Source: Candidatus Zhuqueibacterota bacterium
GTDB taxonomy: Bacteria > Zhuqueibacterota > Zhuqueibacteria > Residuimicrobiales > Krinioviventaceae
Direction: 5' to 3'
Assembly (NCBI GenBank): GCA_003854995.1
Contig: RQOI01000103.1
Coordinates: forward strand, 1 to 16,786
Length of the DNA: 16,786 nt
How positions within the stretch are numbered: position 1 is the stretch's first letter; each line of letters starts with the position of its first letter. The position numbers and the translations under genes are program-made. Positions 7,201-13,080 of this stretch are shown here, piece after piece. A model generated the notes under the pieces. It saw only the letters and a list, made by a program, of their open reading frames with translations, had not been told where the DNA came from and ran no database searches.

Positions 7201-7416
7201 CGTGCGGGCATCGTCACGCAGTCGATAGAGGCCTGCCGCGCTCTCGACCAGCTTTTCGCGCATCTCTGCCAGCCATTTGGGGTGGGTGATATCACCGGTC
7301 GCAATGACGCGCAAGCCTTTCATCTGGCCCCAGCTGTGCAAATGCTCGAGATTCAGTTGGCTGCTTGTGGCGCGGGAATAATAGGAATGAATGTGAAGGT
7401 CAGCAAAGTAATTCAT
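4255..7416 (-). CDS. Endonuclease Q-type PHP nuclease fused to UvrD/Rep helicase
   Basis: The 1053-residue protein joins two enzymes. Residues 1-~425 match endonuclease Q (TIGR00375-like): PHP metal motif DLHIH (6-10), TGD (40-42), Glu92, AHIW (161-164), SDAHS (220-224), the GLSSDPPMNWRLS signature (197-209) and a zinc site C277-x2-C280/C293-x2-C296. EndoQ nicks DNA 5' of uracil, hypoxanthine and AP sites. Residues ~455-1040 form a full SF1A helicase: Q motif (LNDEQRLAV), Walker A AGPGTGKT (478-485), FTFTNKAA, DEFQD (665-669), GDPDQAIYGFRG (692-703), then TMHASKGLEFP and LLYVAMTRAR. The last five residues QLSLF match the bacterial beta-clamp binding consensus. All catalytic motifs are intact. 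ATG 7416 has no strong SD and lies 17 nt after an intrinsic terminator. It heads the ParB-like and SPL-like genes. Inference: damage recognition, nicking and unwinding in one chain. Confidence 0.93.
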   Translation of the reverse strand: MNYFADLHIHSYYSRATSSQLNLEHLHSWGQMKGLRVIATGDITHPKWLAEMREKLVESAAGLYRLRDDARTTQREVPDACASDVHFVLSGEVSTIYKKDRVRKVHSVIFLPTFDAVEKLQKTLDRIGNIHSDGRPILGLDTRDLLEITLETDPRAQFIPAHIWTPWFSVFGSKSGFETLEECFEDLTPHIFALETGLSSDPPMNWRLSMLDAYTLVSNSDAHSPAKLAREANLFQTDLTYDALFNALKDKKSDAFWGTIEFFPQEGKYHMDGHRKCHSCTTPAETIKNNGLCPVCGKPAVLGVSYRIEELADRPPGYTPPDAKPFKSLIPLPEVLGEVLDVGPTSKRVEQLYHHLLQELGPELDILMKRSLSDIRSVGGDLVAEAISRMRDGKIEPIPGYDGEFGIIKIFKEGEREKILQQGSLFVRPDSNKVDTPNQATFEKQRRQKVQDVEREYGLNDEQRLAVEHRGTPLIVQAGPGTGKTRTLTHRLASLIETGDAQAHEILAFTFTNKAATEMRSRLEKLSGDDAKRMTIETYHAFGAAFLRQQESFFERDDKFQILSPIDSPVFRNELARASGEKISRSTLEKISFLKAQGHSPESAQEQMGERAKQLSAIFAHYERLLADQNAVDFDDLVNFPVRLLLQCPELRRALQARHPILAVDEFQDINKAQYELFRLLAITARDVCVIGDPDQAIYGFRGASAVYFNQFTHDFPQATSIRLKRNYRSAQSILSASLQMLGRNEEQHLWSAMSPEVKVHIEVSPTDRAEAEFVVHRIEQHLGGTTFFSLDSDRVDARGAAEEYGFSDFAILLRSRRLASPLMEALTRSGIPYQCIDDSASAPQVFAHFIAALLNPRRHNDAELFEEMKNHLSVADVHEFENALKELVEIDLPSIFDWLVKNSKQDEEIRFLKKTKELARAFGDNKDQFLDALMLQKQIDSLERADRVQVLTMHASKGLEFPVVFVIGCEDGIMPHYLPGQPLDVDEERRLLYVAMTRARRHLYLTRAKKRALFGKEQQQDPSRFLTAISAHLLQYEQRQYKRRKDNQLSLF

Positions 7417-7433
7417 GCGAGAAAAACTCTAAT

Positions 7434-7461
7434 AAAAAAAGGCGGATGAACGATCCGCCTT
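7434..7461 (-). terminator. Rho-independent terminator after the small zinc-ribbon gene
   Basis: On the minus strand GGCGGAT (7459-7453), a 5-nt loop and ATCCGCC (7447-7441) form a perfect 7-bp stem followed by seven T residues (7440-7434); two A-T pairs extend it. It lies 76 nt after the stop of the DUF5679-type gene and only 17 nt before the ATG of the EndoQ-helicase gene, so it could also limit transcription into that gene. Confidence 0.85.
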
Positions 7462-7537
7462 GGTTATTTATGCTGATGAGGAGGTGTAAGCACGGCAAGT
7501 CGGCGTCCACCCCTTGAACTCTCAACGAAGGGCACGC

Positions 7538-7687
7538 CTATGCTTTTGGAAGGATTTTATACATGCCGGTTCCGCAAACAGTACATTTGCCTTTCATGGC
7601 AGGACGACCATTCTTCATCGTCACTTTTGTTGCGTCTTTCATCTCGCGTTTTGCTTTGCACTTTACGCAATACCCGATTTCGGCCAT
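7538..7687 (-). CDS. Small zinc-ribbon protein, DUF5679 type
   Basis: This 49-residue gene reads MAEIGYCVKCKAKREM and continues to a second cysteine pair, with C7-x2-C10 and C35-x2-C38 forming a four-cysteine zinc site. Length, the KAKREM segment and the NGRPAMKG segment between the pairs match the DUF5679 family as I recall it; members are small and uncharacterised. ATG 7687 follows AGGAGG (7700-7695) at 7 nt, the strongest ribosome binding site in the window, suggesting high expression. The protein is basic (many Lys/Arg), compatible with nucleic-acid binding, but that is a guess. It is a single-gene unit closed by the terminator at 7434-7461. Confidence 0.85.
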   Translation of the reverse strand: MAEIGYCVKCKAKREMKDATKVTMKNGRPAMKGKCTVCGTGMYKILPKA

Positions 7688-7694
7688 GATGACA

Positions 7695-7700
7695 CCTCCT
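7695..7700 (-). promoter_or_regulatory. Strong Shine-Dalgarno site of the DUF5679-type gene
   Basis: AGGAGG on the minus strand, 7 nt before the ATG at 7687. It decides that this short frame is translated; most other starts in the window have weaker sites. Confidence 0.85.
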
Positions 7701-7803
7701 TATTTAGTTGATTCTTTGGTTCATTGGCTCTCTGTTAATAATAACCACTGATTTTGCAAAAACAAAGAGAAATTTTATCTTTTTATTCATTTTTAACCGC
7801 AGT

Positions 7804-8436
7804 TCAAAATGGCCAATAGGACAGTCCACATGAGAATAGCCAGCCGCCAACGCTCATGGCCTCAAAGCTGGAACGGCCTCGCGTACCGCCGGAAGATATC
7901 TCCAACTCGAAAAAAGCCGCCAGTTTGCGCAGGATGAAATAGTCGATGCCCACTTCCAGATAAAAGCCTGTCCCGCCATCTTGATCGCTCGTGCCCCCAT
8001 CACCGATGGGTTTAAAGATCGAAATGGGTTCGACTTCCTCGACAGCAAAAAAACCGAGGCCAAAACCGTAGTACGAGCCCCATTTCTTCTCAACCGTGGG
8101 GTGAATTCGCAAGCCGACTTTGTACCACTGTTCATCCCATTGGGCGTTCTGCAGCTCTTCGCCTGCTGGAGCAGGCGCACCGCTTTTGCCGCCTTTTTGA
8201 AAGGCTCCATATTTGCAGGTCACATAATGCGCGCCAAAAACTCGGACGCCGGCAAAACCGCCATAACTTGCTCCCCATCGACTTGAATAGACGTCCTCAA
8301 AATTATGCACAGAAATCCGAAAATAAGATGTCTGTCCGCCGACCATTGCTCTGGGCTGAATGCGAGGAGCGGTCATGTCCTCGCTCCATTGCGCGAATAC
8401 CAGCCCCGGCAAGAACAGGATCAGATATAATTTCAT
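7804..8436 (-). CDS. Outer-membrane beta-barrel protein
   Basis: The 210-residue protein has a Sec signal (MKLYLILFLPGLVFA, cleavage predicted before Gln16). The mature part alternates aromatic and small residues in strands separated by Gly/Asp-rich turns (for example YYGFGLGFFAVEEV, GFYLEVGIDYFIL, AAFFELEISSGG) and ends in WLFSCGLSYWPF with a terminal Phe, the usual signal for insertion of outer-membrane barrels by BamA. An eight-stranded OmpX/OmpW-size barrel would fit the length. Role unknown. Its ATG overlaps the stop of the VanZ-like gene (ATGA) and AGGAGAAGAG precedes it, so it is the last gene of the acpS unit. Confidence 0.75.
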   Translation of the reverse strand: MKLYLILFLPGLVFAQWSEDMTAPRIQPRAMVGGQTSYFRISVHNFEDVYSSRWGASYGGFAGVRVFGAHYVTCKYGAFQKGGKSGAPAPAGEELQNAQWDEQWYKVGLRIHPTVEKKWGSYYGFGLGFFAVEEVEPISIFKPIGDGGTSDQDGGTGFYLEVGIDYFILRKLAAFFELEISSGGTRGRSSFEAMSVGGWLFSCGLSYWPF

Positions 8437-8828
8437 CTCTTCTCCTGCTTGATCCGGGATCGCCCTTGCCGCGGCAGCCAGATAGTCAAGAAAAACGGAA
8501 TGGACATCAACACTCCCATAATGTTTGCCAAGCCATCGTAAATTGAAAAATTTCGTCCGGGAATCAGCTCCTGCATGGACTCGTCCACTATAGCAAATAA
8601 AATGCCGACTATTATTGTCACTTTAACCGCGGATGGCACCCTGTTTATTTCATATTTGCTGTGGCTGCGACACATGAGCAGCCCCCAAAGGAGGAAGAAG
8701 AGCAGATGGGCTATTTTGTCCTGCGCCTCGATGCCGATATCCGGGGTTTTGACTTTGGGATACCAGGTCAGGAAAAGCAAAAGAAGAGTCCACAAAATCA
8801 AAGGGAGCGTCCATTTTATCCAGTTCAA
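8433..8828 (-). CDS. VanZ-like integral membrane protein
   Basis: The 131-residue protein has about four membrane segments (roughly 5-22, 38-53, 68-84 and 101-118). Conserved features of VanZ-like proteins are the WYPKV end of the first helix, DKIAHLLFFLLWGLL after it, and ESMQELIPGRNFSIYDGLANIMGVL near the C-terminus. VanZ itself gives teicoplanin resistance, but most members are of unknown function in the cell envelope; I do not infer resistance. The start is TTG 8828, overlapping the nnr stop (TTGA) with GGAGG a few nt upstream, so it is translationally coupled on both sides. Confidence 0.85.
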   Translation of the reverse strand: MNWIKWTLPLILWTLLLLFLTWYPKVKTPDIGIEAQDKIAHLLFFLLWGLLMCRSHSKYEINRVPSAVKVTIIVGILFAIVDESMQELIPGRNFSIYDGLANIMGVLMSIPFFLTIWLPRQGRSRIKQEKR

Positions 8829-10363
8829 TCAGCCTCCATCTTTTTGAGCGCGTGCGGCATCATTTCGACAATATCGCCCGCCACCATCCCCATTTGACCA
8901 TAGCGAGCCGCGGCCAGATCGCCGGCGTATCCGTGGATGAAAACAGCGGCAATGGCTGCCTTTTCCGAACTCAACCCCTGGCCAATGAAGGCGGCGATCG
9001 TGCCGGACAGCACGTCGCCGGCGCCGGCAGTGGCCATGCCGGCATTGCCGGATGAGTTGACATAGACATGCCCGTCAGGCGACGCGGTCACGGTCGGGCC
9101 GCCCTTGAGCACGACGGAGCAGCGCCATGTTTCGGCAAACTGTCGCGCGATATCAATTCGGTTCGTCACAATCTCGCTTGTCGACAAGCCCGTCAATCGT
9201 GCCATCTCACCTGGATGTGGTGTGATGACCAGATCGCCGTTGTAACGCCGCAACAGATCGACGTCATCGACGCACGCGTTCAGACCGTCCGCATCAAGGA
9301 CGAGCGGTAAGGCTATAGCAGCGAGCAGCTGATGCACCACTTCGCGCGTCTCTGCGGCCAGGCCGATCCCCGGACCGAGGACCAGCGCGGTTTTATTCTC
9401 CAGATCTCTCTTGATGCACTCATAGTTGTCCGACACAAGGAATCCATTGCCCGCATCTTGCACCGGCCTTGTTATCACTTCGGCATTGAGCGCCGCAAGG
9501 ATGGCGTGCAAGCTCTCCGGAATGGTCAAATAGCAGAGCCCGGCGCCCGCTCGCAGGACAGCCCGGCTCGCCAGAGCGGCTGCGCCGGTGAAACCTTTTG
9601 ATCCGGCTATGACGTGAATCATGCCGACCTTGTTCTTGTGCGCATCGGGCGAACGACGGGGCAAAATGTTCTGAATATAGTTTTTGTCAACATGATGCAC
9701 GCGCAGCTCTTGCCGTCGTAGCACCTCGCGAGGCATGCCGATGTCAATGATCTCCAGCCTGCCCGTATGTTCCCGGCCGGGTGAGAGGAGCAAGCCTCGT
9801 TTTGGCAACGCCATGGTCGCGGTCACCGTCGCCCGAATGGCGGGTCCATCGATCTGCCCCGTATCCGCATTCACGCCGGTGGGGATGTCTATTGCCAGCA
9901 CCGGACAATTTGTTTTATTGATCATGTTCACGATAGCTGCATACGTGCCGTGCAGTGGGCCCTTGACGCCGGTGCCGAGCAGGGCATCCACAATGAGATC
10001 AGGCTTGTCGAGCGACGACGGAATCATCGAGATGAACTCCGGCTGATGTCCCATCTGCTGCAGGATGTCAAGATTGACTCGTGCATCGCCCTTGATTTTT
10101 ACTGCTGTTGACAAGATCATGGTCCGAACGATCGCGCCGTTGTTGAGCAAATGTCGCGCCGCCACATAGCCATCGCCGCCGTTATTGCCAGGGCCACAAT
10201 AGATATGCACGATTTTGCCGCTGGGGCTGTTGAGCATTTCGGCCGCGACATTAAAGATGCCGCGCCCGGCATTCTCCATCAGCAGCAGGCCGGGCATCTG
10301 GAGTTCATGCATGGCGCAGCGATCCATGGCCGCCATTTCACTTGCCGTCACGACCGGATTCAT
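8825..10363 (-). CDS. nnr: Bifunctional NAD(P)H-hydrate epimerase/dehydratase
   Basis: The 512-residue protein repairs hydrated NAD(P)H. The N-terminal YjeF_N epimerase domain (about 1-215) shows LMENAGRG (28-34), the GPGNNGGDGYVAARHL loop (57-72), DALLGTG (126-132) and DIPTGVNADTG (159-169). The C-terminal dehydratase domain (about 225-508, ribokinase-like) shows HVIAGSKGFTGAA (250-262), VLGPGIG (328-334), DADGLN (357-362), TPHPGEMARL (381-390), VLKGG (418-422) and the catalytic loop NAGMATAGAGDVLSG with Asp450. It is full length and intact. The ATG overlaps the acpS stop (ATGA) and the gene overlaps the next by TTGA. The acpS-nnr pairing is common in bacteria. Confidence 0.96.
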   Translation of the reverse strand: MNPVVTASEMAAMDRCAMHELQMPGLLLMENAGRGIFNVAAEMLNSPSGKIVHIYCGPGNNGGDGYVAARHLLNNGAIVRTMILSTAVKIKGDARVNLDILQQMGHQPEFISMIPSSLDKPDLIVDALLGTGVKGPLHGTYAAIVNMINKTNCPVLAIDIPTGVNADTGQIDGPAIRATVTATMALPKRGLLLSPGREHTGRLEIIDIGMPREVLRRQELRVHHVDKNYIQNILPRRSPDAHKNKVGMIHVIAGSKGFTGAAALASRAVLRAGAGLCYLTIPESLHAILAALNAEVITRPVQDAGNGFLVSDNYECIKRDLENKTALVLGPGIGLAAETREVVHQLLAAIALPLVLDADGLNACVDDVDLLRRYNGDLVITPHPGEMARLTGLSTSEIVTNRIDIARQFAETWRCSVVLKGGPTVTASPDGHVYVNSSGNAGMATAGAGDVLSGTIAAFIGQGLSSEKAAIAAVFIHGYAGDLAAARYGQMGMVAGDIVEMMPHALKKMEAD

Positions 10364-10743
10364 GATTCGCTCCCTTTCTGCTCCAGCAGGACCATCGCCA
10401 CCGCGGATACCTTGCTGTGCGAGATACTCACATGGACGACAAAACGCTCCTGCAGCTGCGCGATCTTGCCGAAACAGTTCAACCGCGGTCGGCCGGATGC
10501 ATCATTCACCACCTCAACGTCAAGCCAGCCTGTCCCGGCCTGCAGATCAGCGGGCAAGGCTTTATACAGCGCCTCTTTGGCCGCGAATCGGGCGGCGACA
10601 GATGCGGCCTGGCCGAATTTGTCGTGGCAATAGGCGTATTCGCGCGGCGTCAGAATTTTGCACAAGAATTTATCGCCCCAGCGGTGTATCATCTGTGTCA
10701 TGCGCTCAATGTCAACAATGTCGATGCCAATTGATTGGATCAT
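10360..10743 (-). CDS. acpS: Holo-[acyl-carrier-protein] synthase
   Basis: The 127-residue protein transfers 4'-phosphopantetheine from CoA to acyl carrier protein, activating fatty-acid synthesis. The N-terminal IGIDIVDIERM (5-15) carries the metal-binding Asp and the RFAAKEALYKAL segment (about 52-63) carries the second metal ligand, Glu, and the lysine contacting CoA; the C-terminal HVSISHSKVSAVAMVL strand is also typical. Length matches the single-domain AcpS type. ATG 10743 has no clear SD; a promoter candidate lies 44-74 nt upstream. First gene of the acpS-nnr-vanZ-like-omp unit and divergent from the sigma factor gene. Confidence 0.96.
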   Translation of the reverse strand: MIQSIGIDIVDIERMTQMIHRWGDKFLCKILTPREYAYCHDKFGQAASVAARFAAKEALYKALPADLQAGTGWLDVEVVNDASGRPRLNCFGKIAQLQERFVVHVSISHSKVSAVAMVLLEQKGSES

Positions 10744-10786
10744 ATTTTGTCGTCTTTATATTGGCTAACCTCAATTGAAACAAAGA

Positions 10787-10817
10787 CAAAGATAAGAGTT
10801 GGCGCGCTTTATTGCAA
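10787..10817 (-). promoter_or_regulatory. Promoter candidate of the acpS operon
   Basis: On the minus strand TTGCAA (10817-10812), a 17-nt spacer and TATCTTTG (10794-10787). The second box fits the TAnnTTTG form described for Bacteroidota promoters as well as a fair TATAAT-like box. The predicted transcript would have a leader of about 37 nt. TTGCAA is its own reverse complement, so it may also serve the divergent sigma gene. Confidence 0.5.
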
Positions 10818-10884
10818 CAACTTTTCCTTGCTTGTTAATCGAATTTGCACTAATTTGAAATTCATAAATCTACTAAATTTAGTT

Positions 10885-11460
10885 ATGACCTCTGATATCT
10901 CTCAACTCATTGACCAAGCACTTGCCGGCGAGCAAAAAGCCTATACAGATATTGTTGATCGCTTTCGTGATCAGATTTATCATTTTATATATCGGATGGT
11001 CAAGGACAAAGCACAGGCAGAGGATCTGACTCAGGAAACATTCATAAAGGCCTTTCGCGCCCTGGCCTCTTTCAATTCTGACTATGCTTTTTCCACCTGG
11101 CTATATAAAATTGCGGCCAACAATTGTATCGATTATTTTCGCAAGAAAAAATTGGCCACCAGCTCACTCAATATGCCGGTGAAGGTGAAAGATGGTGAGC
11201 TGCAGCGAGATTTTCCGGTGGAAGAATGCGGCCCGGAAACAGAACTGATTTCAAAAGAGCAGACGAGTCATATTCGGATCGCCATCGATGCTCTCCCGGA
11301 AAAGTACAAGCAAGCCATCATATTGCGGCACAGTCAAGATAAATCTTATGAAGAAATTGCCGAGCAATTGGAGATCCCTCTGGGCACGGTCAAGGTGCGT
11401 ATTTTTCGAGCCAGAGAGATGTTGAAGAGTCGTTTGAAAGAGCAACTGCGCAATCGATGA
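10885..11460 (+). CDS. ECF (sigma-70 family) RNA polymerase sigma factor
   Basis: The 191-residue protein has sigma region 2 (about residues 24-90: DRFRDQIYHFIYRMV, AEDLTQETFIKAFRAL, FSTWLYKIAANNCIDYFRKKK) and region 4 (about 133-187: IDALPEKYKQAIILRH, SYEEIAEQLEIPLGTVKVRIFRAREML, the HTH for the -35 box), joined by a linker and without regions 1 and 3. This is the ECF/RpoE-like layout. The frame is open further upstream to 10735, but only AT-rich, non-conserved sequence precedes MTSDISQL, so ATG 10885 is chosen even though no SD is visible. No anti-sigma gene follows; the next gene is an acetyltransferase, so its control is unknown. Confidence 0.92.
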   Translation: MTSDISQLIDQALAGEQKAYTDIVDRFRDQIYHFIYRMVKDKAQAEDLTQETFIKAFRALASFNSDYAFSTWLYKIAANNCIDYFRKKKLATSSLNMPVKVKDGELQRDFPVEECGPETELISKEQTSHIRIAIDALPEKYKQAIILRHSQDKSYEEIAEQLEIPLGTVKVRIFRAREMLKSRLKEQLRNR

Positions 11461-11528
11461 TCGAGCGCAAAAATTCACGTCTCATGCCCCTCATTTTCTG
11501 GTGATTTGACAAGGACTGCATTTGCCAC

Positions 11529-12488
11529 ATGTCGATTCGACTTTTAAAAAAATCTGATTTGCATCAAGTGAATGGCATCATCTCGCGCGCTTTCACGCAA
11601 GGCCGTCTTGATGATGGTTATGCATACACAGATGTCCCCATGTGCAAACCTGAATTTCTTGCCATGTACTATGCCCAATGTCCGCAGGGCTGTTTTGTCC
11701 TTGAGGAATCCGGACACATACAAGGCGCCGTGTTTTGCCATGTATGGGGAAAGACCGGGTGGTTCGGTCCGCTAGTCCTGGCGCCGGAGAAACATCATCT
11801 TGGCCTTGGCAAGCAATTGACACAACATGCGGTCAGCTTTTTAAAGGGCTCTGGATGTGTCGTCATCGGCATGGAGGTGAATCCGCGCAGCAGTCGAAAT
11901 ATCGGCTTTTATGGCAAGATGCATTTTATTCCGTCAGTCCTGTCCATTGATATGATCAAGCCTGTTCCTGCCATGCTGCCGGCGGTACAGAAATCTCCGC
12001 ACCAGCTCGTATACTATTCCAGACTCTCGAAAAGTGAACGGCTCGAATTTTTACAGCATGCCAGCCATCTGACCAAAGCTGTCATGCCCACCATCGATTA
12101 CAAGCCGGTGATCCAAGCCATCGACGAGATTCGGCAGGGAGAATCTGTGCTCTGCATGCTGAGGGGAACGCCTGTTGGGTTGGCTGTCATGCAAACAGAA
12201 CCCAGTCTGGTGGAGGAGCAAAACGCGATGTTGCGACTGATCTCTTTTGTCGCACATCCAAAAACGCCTGCAAGTTATATCCAGTTCTTTTTACATGATT
12301 TTCTCGACTTGGCCAAAAGTGCGTCCCTCGATAGAATTATGATTCGAGTGCCCATGTATTCCAATCGTCTTTTCAAGATTCTTTTGCGTAATAATTATCG
12401 AGTGGTGAGCAGTGACATGCGCTTTGTCCTGGAAGGATATGCTGATGAACAGATCGGGTCTTTTTTTCATGTGAATCGCTGGGTTTAG
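11529..12488 (+). CDS. GNAT family N-acetyltransferase
   Basis: The 319-residue protein starts with a GNAT domain (about 1-145): RLLKKSDLHQV, the strand ending in GWFGPLVLAPEKHH, the acetyl-CoA loop HHLGLGKQL (89-97) and NIGFYGKMHF (124-133). The remaining ~170 residues resemble a second, weaker GNAT-like half: the segment MIRVPMYSNRLFKILLRNNYRVV near the end looks like the typical last helix and strand, but I see no clear CoA loop there. Substrate unknown. ATG 11529 lies 68 nt after the sigma gene stop with only a distant AAGGA, so the ribosome binding site is weak. It may be co-transcribed with the sigma gene. Confidence 0.82.
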   Translation: MSIRLLKKSDLHQVNGIISRAFTQGRLDDGYAYTDVPMCKPEFLAMYYAQCPQGCFVLEESGHIQGAVFCHVWGKTGWFGPLVLAPEKHHLGLGKQLTQHAVSFLKGSGCVVIGMEVNPRSSRNIGFYGKMHFIPSVLSIDMIKPVPAMLPAVQKSPHQLVYYSRLSKSERLEFLQHASHLTKAVMPTIDYKPVIQAIDEIRQGESVLCMLRGTPVGLAVMQTEPSLVEEQNAMLRLISFVAHPKTPASYIQFFLHDFLDLAKSASLDRIMIRVPMYSNRLFKILLRNNYRVVSSDMRFVLEGYADEQIGSFFHVNRWV

Positions 12489-12510
12489 GGTCTTGGACTG
12501 AATCGAGGCT

Positions 12511-13002
12511 ATGATGAACGCTGTTGATATTGTGCTGATTGTCGTTGGTTTTATCATTTCGCTCGTCGGCTTGATCGGTTGCGTTGCGCCGGCCATGCCT
12601 GGCACGCCGTTGAATTTCCTGGCTCTCATTCTGCTCTCGTTGGCGAAAGATTGGCAGCCGTTCTCCGCCACCTTTCTCATCGTCATGGCTATCATCACCA
12701 TCATTGTGACGGTTCTTGAAAATGTCATACCTGCCTGGGGTGCGCGAAAATATGGGGCTGAAAAAGCGAGCATTTGGCTGGCTTTAGCTGGGACGTTCAT
12801 CGGGCTCATTTTTTTTCCGCCGCTGGGCATTTTTATCGGCGCTTTTGTCGGCGCACTGGTGGGCGAGTTTGCGCACGGCAAGGAAGCGTCGACGGCGTTC
12901 AAAGCGGGTTGGGGCGTCTTTGTCGGCACTTTTTTGGGAATCGGCATCAAGTTGGTGGCCTCCGGAATCATGTTTTTTTATTTCATTCGGAACGTTTTTT
13001 AA
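12511..13002 (+). CDS. DUF456 family membrane protein
   Basis: The 163-residue protein is very hydrophobic with glycine-rich membrane segments (about 5-30, 33-46, 54-74, 88-115 and 133-158). The order of VGFIISLVGLIGCVAPAMPGTPLNFLALILL, the central ENVIPAWGARKYGAEKASIW loop and the glycine-rich FIGAFVGALVGEF repeat matches the DUF456 family, which has no established function. GAGG at 12505-12508 favours the second ATG (12514) over the first (12511), a three-base difference. The gene follows the acetyltransferase by 22 nt and probably belongs to the same unit. Confidence 0.86.
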   Translation: MMNAVDIVLIVVGFIISLVGLIGCVAPAMPGTPLNFLALILLSLAKDWQPFSATFLIVMAIITIIVTVLENVIPAWGARKYGAEKASIWLALAGTFIGLIFFPPLGIFIGAFVGALVGEFAHGKEASTAFKAGWGVFVGTFLGIGIKLVASGIMFFYFIRNVF

Positions 13003-13010
13003 ACTTGTCC

Positions 13011-13039
13011 TTGCAATTCAGTCGAAATTTGTCTATGTT
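13011..13039 (+). promoter_or_regulatory. Promoter candidate of the thioredoxin operon
   Basis: TTGCAA (13011-13016), a 17-nt spacer and TATGTT (13034-13039, running on as TATGTTTT). The boxes and spacing match the candidate upstream of acpS. The transcript would start near 13046, about 35 nt before the thioredoxin ATG. Confidence 0.5.
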
Positions 13040-13080
13040 TTTATTCTTAAAAATCAGTGGAACGAATTTTGGAGATAAGA

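Noticed and set aside
7476..7486. A GAGGAGG sequence on the plus strand resembling a strong ribosome binding site
   Set aside because: No start codon or open frame follows at a usable distance.
7754..7783. TTGCAA-N16-TATCTTTT on the plus strand, a promoter-like pair antisense to the outer-membrane protein gene
   Set aside because: It lies in AT-rich intergenic DNA with no plus-strand gene downstream; chance occurrence is likely, although an antisense RNA cannot be excluded.
10735..10884. Upstream extension of the sigma factor frame
   Set aside because: This AT-rich 50-codon extension lacks conservation, overlaps the acpS start region and promoter, and the family N-terminus begins at MTSDISQL.
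11457..11504. A 15-codon frame overlapping the sigma factor stop by ATGA, a possible anti-sigma remnant
   Set aside because: It is too short and lacks the His/Cys motif of zinc-binding anti-sigma proteins.
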